7,998 bases of DNA from an uncultured Acetatifactor sp. GTDB taxonomy: Bacteria > Bacillota > Clostridia > Lachnospirales > Lachnospiraceae. Positions within the stretch are counted from its first letter, which is position 1; the number at the start of each line of letters is the position of its first letter. This document shows positions 5,340 to 7,998 of the stretch, in pieces. The notes beneath the pieces were generated by a model. The model saw nothing but the letters and a program-made list of their open reading frames with translations, did no database searches and was not told where the DNA came from. The translations under genes and the position numbers were made by a program. The stretch is taken from assembly GCA_910583845.1 (NCBI GenBank), contig CAJUAB010000004.1, positions 236,762 through 244,759 on the forward strand, in the 5' to 3' direction.

Positions 5340-6857
5340 TCATACCCGCGCCAATACTGCCAGTGTCGGCTGCGCGTCACGCATGCTGATCCCCTGCACC
5401 TTGAGACCGTCCGCCAGATACTGCCCGATCAGCCTCCTGTCGCCCTCCTGTATCTTCTCGCCCGGCACCAGAACAGGCGTACCGGGAGGATAAATATTTA
5501 CAAACTCTCCTGCAAACCTGCCCACAGCATCTCTCAGCGCGACCCATTCCACCGGCTGATCCCAACACTCTGAAAGCGGTATACTTTCTCTGCTCTCCTC
5601 CGCTCTCATTCCGCTGGTTTCTCCCTGTGGCTCTACTTTGCTTTCCTCCGGTTCCTTCCCACCGGTTTCCTCCCTTACCGGCACCCCCCTGCCTTCCGAC
5701 TCATCACTTCCGCATACCGCCTGCGACATCCGTCCGTCAAGCTCCAGCAGAGCATCCGTCAGTCTCTCATAACCCGATGCCTTATCTCCTATGGTAAACA
5801 TGGCCAGAACATAGCTGTCACAAGCCATCTCCATCTGTAAACCGTATTTCTCCAACAATACCCGATATAACTGTTGACCGTTCATCTCCGTACCCTGTGT
5901 GGAAATGACTAATTTGCCTATATCCTGATGCCTTTGGTATTCCGTCAGAGGCAATGAGGCAGGCGGCCATATGGTCAGAACCCTGCATGCCGCCAATTTC
6001 TCCAGCATCCGTTTCCAGCTGTCAAACATTCTCTGAAACAACTGCTGCCCGTCCTCCCTCGCCAGACGAAGAGCATTGTCAATGCTGGCCATCAGCACAT
6101 AGGAGGGGCTGCTGCTCTGGTAAATACGCAGAAAACGTTGAAGCAGCCGCCGATCCACCAGCGAACCGTTTACATGAAGCAGCGCTGTCTGCGTCATCGC
6201 AGGCAAGGTCTTATGGACGCTGGTAACCACCAGATCCGCCCCCGCCTGGCTGCTTCCCCGGGCAAAAGCGGAATGAAACCCCAGGTGCGCGCCATGGGCC
6301 TCGTCCACAATCAGCGGTATCCCAAATTCATGTACGATCCCCGCAATCTCTTCCACCTCCGCGATCCGCCCTTCATAGGTGGGAGACACGATCAACACTC
6401 CCTGAATATCCCTCCGCCTCTCCAATTCCTCCCGCACTTGCCCGGCAGTGACCGCCTCACAGATATCTACCTGCGACAGCCGTTCCGGATACAGATAGGA
6501 GAGCCGTAGCTGGCGGAGATACGCGGCATGATAGATTGATTTATGACAATTTCGGGCTATCAGCAGTCTGCCTCCTCTGGGAATCGCCGCACTGACGGCG
6601 CTGAGTATACCGCAGGTGCTCCCCCCCACCAGATAATAGGATTCCCCGGCTCCATAGGCCATAGCCGCATATTGCTGTAGTTCCCGCAAATATTCCTCGG
6701 GCTGATGAAGATTGTCAAAACCTTCTATCTCCGTGATATCCAGCCTGGCCAGACGCTCTGGCATCGCCCCCATGCCATTTCTTTTATGACCCGGCATATG
6801 GCAGGGATAAATTCCCGACTCACTATAATTTTTCAGCTTCTCAAATAGCTTATCCAA
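5340..6857 (-). CDS. Orn/Lys/Arg decarboxylase family PLP enzyme (YaaO/SpeA-like)
   Basis: This is a fold-type I, PLP-dependent basic amino acid decarboxylase of the short class without the N-terminal wing domain; the likely product is a polyamine precursor or diamine. From the TTG start it is 505 residues. It has HMPGHKRNG (20-28), TEIEGFDNLHQP (42-53), the DEAHGAH cofactor motif (185-191) and SVHK with the Schiff-base lysine K216. The C-terminal domain includes YPPGTPVLVPGE (456-467). Between the domains, residues about 378-428 are an acidic, Glu/Gly/Ser-rich stretch longer than the usual linker. I prefer TTG at 6857: GGGCAGGGG lies 6 nt upstream, and MDKLFEKLKNYSESG matches the family N-terminus. 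A GTG at 6887 would add ten residues but lacks a ribosome site. It follows the HD gene by about 70 nt. Substrate (Arg, Lys or Orn) cannot be read from the sequence. A homologue, yaaO, neighbours tmk-yaaR-holB in Bacillus. Confidence 0.9.
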   Translation of the reverse strand: MDKLFEKLKNYSESGIYPCHMPGHKRNGMGAMPERLARLDITEIEGFDNLHQPEEYLRELQQYAAMAYGAGESYYLVGGSTCGILSAVSAAIPRGGRLLIARNCHKSIYHAAYLRQLRLSYLYPERLSQVDICEAVTAGQVREELERRRDIQGVLIVSPTYEGRIAEVEEIAGIVHEFGIPLIVDEAHGAHLGFHSAFARGSSQAGADLVVTSVHKTLPAMTQTALLHVNGSLVDRRLLQRFLRIYQSSSPSYVLMASIDNALRLAREDGQQLFQRMFDSWKRMLEKLAACRVLTIWPPASLPLTEYQRHQDIGKLVISTQGTEMNGQQLYRVLLEKYGLQMEMACDSYVLAMFTIGDKASGYERLTDALLELDGRMSQAVCGSDESEGRGVPVREETGGKEPEESKVEPQGETSGMRAEESRESIPLSECWDQPVEWVALRDAVGRFAGEFVNIYPPGTPVLVPGEKIQEGDRRLIGQYLADGLKVQGISMRDAQPTLAVLARV

Positions 6858-6928
6858 ATGATACCCCTGCCCTTTATCATCTTTCACGGATTGCAGAACG
6901 CTTTTATCTCTTGGTCCTCTGTCTCACA

Positions 6929-7576
6929 TCATTCTGCATTTGCATATGCCGTCCCCTCCTTTTTAACCTGTCCGGGACAACTCTCGTCCTCATCTGCTGC
7001 CACAGATCTGATGGCTCCGTGTCCGTGCCGAAGACGCAGAGTTTCCAGAGTAGAGCACCATTTGTCCGCCATCGTCACGATCCATGCTTCCCTGCACATG
7101 GGCGGCACTACCGTCAGAGGCCACATATGCTTCTTGATGATATCTCTCTCTCTGGGTGTCAGACGATATTCAGCGGTGGCATTTTTCAAGGCAATACCGG
7201 GATGATAGAAACCGTGAAGATTATGAATCTGCACATGCTCCTTGTCATGCCAGTCATACAGGAAATAGTCATGCAGCAGCGCCCCGCGGATCAATTCTCT
7301 GCGGTTGCAGCGAATATGCAGTCTGGCCAGCTTCTCACTGAGATAGAGACTGCACTTGGCCACATCCATACAATGACGGTTTACTGTCATAGACCCGTGC
7401 TGTACATGCTGCCTGGTCCTCAGAAAATTGGAAGAATGCAGAATATCTGCCGCATCTTCTCTTATGGCATGATATAGCCGATGCTCTATCTGATAGCGCC
7501 GCCGAAACCGCTCCGCCTGCTTCTCATTGCGCCGCCCAATGCGGCTCTGCCAGTTTCCCTTTACTCCGATATCCAT
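6929..7576 (-). CDS. HD-domain metal-dependent phosphohydrolase
   Basis: This is a 215-residue cytoplasmic protein of the HD superfamily; its substrate is unknown. The first 40 residues are basic (many Arg/Lys) and of no known domain. The metal site pattern is H68 in the NRHCMDVA segment, H102-D103 in ALLHDYFLYDWH, H150 in KKHMWPL and D171 in MADKWCS, in the order expected for HD enzymes. The C-terminal 25 residues are charged and not conserved. No GGDEF, ACT or TGS domain is present, so it is not RelA/SpoT, and it lacks the GYP motif of cyclic-di-GMP phosphodiesterases. The ATG at 7576 has AAAGGAG only 3 nt away, a short spacing; no better in-frame start is seen nearby. It lies upstream of the decarboxylase, with which it is probably co-transcribed from the promoter near 7790. 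Confidence 0.82.
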   Translation of the reverse strand: MDIGVKGNWQSRIGRRNEKQAERFRRRYQIEHRLYHAIREDAADILHSSNFLRTRQHVQHGSMTVNRHCMDVAKCSLYLSEKLARLHIRCNRRELIRGALLHDYFLYDWHDKEHVQIHNLHGFYHPGIALKNATAEYRLTPRERDIIKKHMWPLTVVPPMCREAWIVTMADKWCSTLETLRLRHGHGAIRSVAADEDESCPGQVKKEGTAYANAE

Positions 7577-7787
7577 ATTCTCCTTTCCGTGAACATCACA
7601 CCATCGTTTTTTGATCTACAAAATCAAATAGTCTGCTCCAAAATGAAACAGATTCGTCAACTTATCACAGCCCCCAATACAGACTGCATCAATCCATTGC
7701 CAGGCAATCCTCACAATTCCACCACATTCAGGTGCTGCAAAGCGTTTAGATCAGACTCCAGGCATTCTGTTTCATATCCCACCTTAC
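7577..7787 (-). other. Leader region of the HD gene, about 200 nt
   Basis: This is the predicted 5' untranslated region. It holds a ten-codon micro-ORF (7746-7775, MKQNAWSLI then TAA) starting only about 7 nt after the predicted transcription start. It also holds an odd palindrome ATTGCC-N-GGCAAT (7696-7708), flanked on the minus strand by a direct repeat of GGATTG. I recognise no known riboswitch or T-box core. The 123-residue plus-strand reading frame across it has no recognisable family. Confidence 0.45.
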
Positions 7788-7796
7788 AGTATAACA
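7788..7796 (-). promoter_or_regulatory. Extended -10 promoter for the HD phosphohydrolase operon
   Basis: The minus strand reads TGT followed by TATACT (7788-7793, 5/6 match to -10). The hexamer at -35 spacing is TTTTTC (7811-7816, 2/6), so the site would depend on the extended -10. The predicted start is near 7781. The spacer is formed by the 3' arm and tail of the upstream hairpin. Confidence 0.5.
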
Positions 7797-7803
7797 TAAA
7801 TAT

Positions 7804-7841
7804 AGCGGCAGAAAAAGGATGTTTTTACCTTTTCCGCCGCT
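7804..7841 (-). terminator. Hairpin after tRNA-Phe, probable terminator
   Basis: The inner stem GGAAAAGG/CCTTTTTC (one G-U pair) and outer stem AGCGGC/GCCGCT, separated by a one-base bulge, enclose a 9-nt loop. In minus-strand RNA all 14 pairs form. In plus-strand RNA the G-U becomes an A-C mismatch. The 3' tail on the minus strand is ATATTTAT, a weak U-tract; the plus strand has a better TTTTT tail. It is probably the end of the tRNA transcript, perhaps bidirectional. Confidence 0.5.
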
Positions 7842-7857
7842 TTTTCCAATAAAATAA

Positions 7858-7930
<73 letters not shown>

Positions 7931-7946
7931 ATGGCCTAAAGCCGAG

Positions 7947-7998
7947 TAGCGGGGACAGGATTTGAACCTATGACCTTCGGGTTATGAGCCCGACGAGC
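7947..7998 (-). tRNA. Initiator tRNA-Met (CAT), 5' part beyond window
   Basis: Only the 3' part is visible, from about position 22 of the tRNA. The anticodon stem has the three consecutive G-C pairs (GGG/CCC) typical of the initiator, around loop CTCATAA with CAT at 7984-7986. The T-arm is TAGGTTCAAATCCTG, and the 3' acceptor strand CCCCGCT is followed by discriminator A. CCA is not encoded. The 1-72 mismatch that would confirm the initiator lies partly outside the window. Confidence 0.92.

Noticed and set aside
5111..5389. Plus-strand and minus-strand ORFs of about 90-110 codons in the region after the decarboxylase
   Set aside because: They overlap the decarboxylase end, have no recognisable domain or good start site, and have Arg/Ser- or Pro-rich composition.
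6888..6928. Promoter between the HD gene and decarboxylase
   Set aside because: The short gap has only a weak ATAAAA match and no partner at -35 spacing; co-transcription is simpler.
7640..7665. TTGACG as a -35 for the HD gene
   Set aside because: No acceptable -10 hexamer occurs 16-18 bp downstream on the minus strand.
7481..7852. 123-codon plus-strand frame
   Set aside because: It overlaps the HD gene start, its promoter and its hairpin; no ribosome site or family match.

Overview
The window looks like a chromosomal core region of a low-to-mid GC Firmicute. The gene content and protein style suggest Clostridia, probably Lachnospiraceae. The evidence is a RicT (PSP1) / HolB / YaaR cluster, a Clostridia-type pyruvate kinase of about 470 residues, purine-rich Shine-Dalgarno sites and extended -10 promoters. 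I see no mobile element, phage gene or CRISPR array. Every supported gene lies on the minus strand, so transcription runs from the right edge to the left edge.

Layout from right (upstream) to left. An initiator tRNA-Met cut by the right edge and a complete tRNA-Phe form a small tRNA cluster (7858-7998). A hairpin follows (7804-7841), then an extended -10 promoter (7788-7796) with a leader of about 200 nt. These precede an HD-domain metal-dependent phosphohydrolase (6929-7576) and an Orn/Lys/Arg decarboxylase-family PLP enzyme (5340-6857, possibly to 6887). A stretch of about 420 bp without a convincing gene holds the pyruvate kinase promoter and leader. Then come pyruvate kinase (3502-4917), a guanylate-kinase-like P-loop protein (2897-3496), yaaR/DUF327 (2420-2860), holB for the DNA polymerase III delta-prime subunit (1385-2377) and ricT (1303 to beyond position 1). 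A candidate internal promoter lies just before ricT.

Functionally the left half resembles the Bacillus yaaO-tmk-yaaQ-yaaR-holB-yaaT(ricT) neighbourhood. It combines nucleotide metabolism, the replication clamp loader and the RicT RNA-maturation factor. Here a guanylate-kinase-like gene sits where tmk and yaaQ would be, and pyruvate kinase lies between it and the decarboxylase.

The most unusual feature is the C-terminus of RicT. The conserved PSP1 region with its cysteine motifs ends near residue 275. It is followed by at least 157 residues of Arg/Glu/Gln/Gly-rich, probably disordered sequence, ending in a 12-residue tandem repeat encoded by 36-bp units that runs off the left edge. Other points worth a look are a pyk leader with a small ORF and mutually exclusive pairings, a sequence block shared by two promoters, and an acidic low-complexity insert in the decarboxylase. 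No wholly new multi-gene system is evident.
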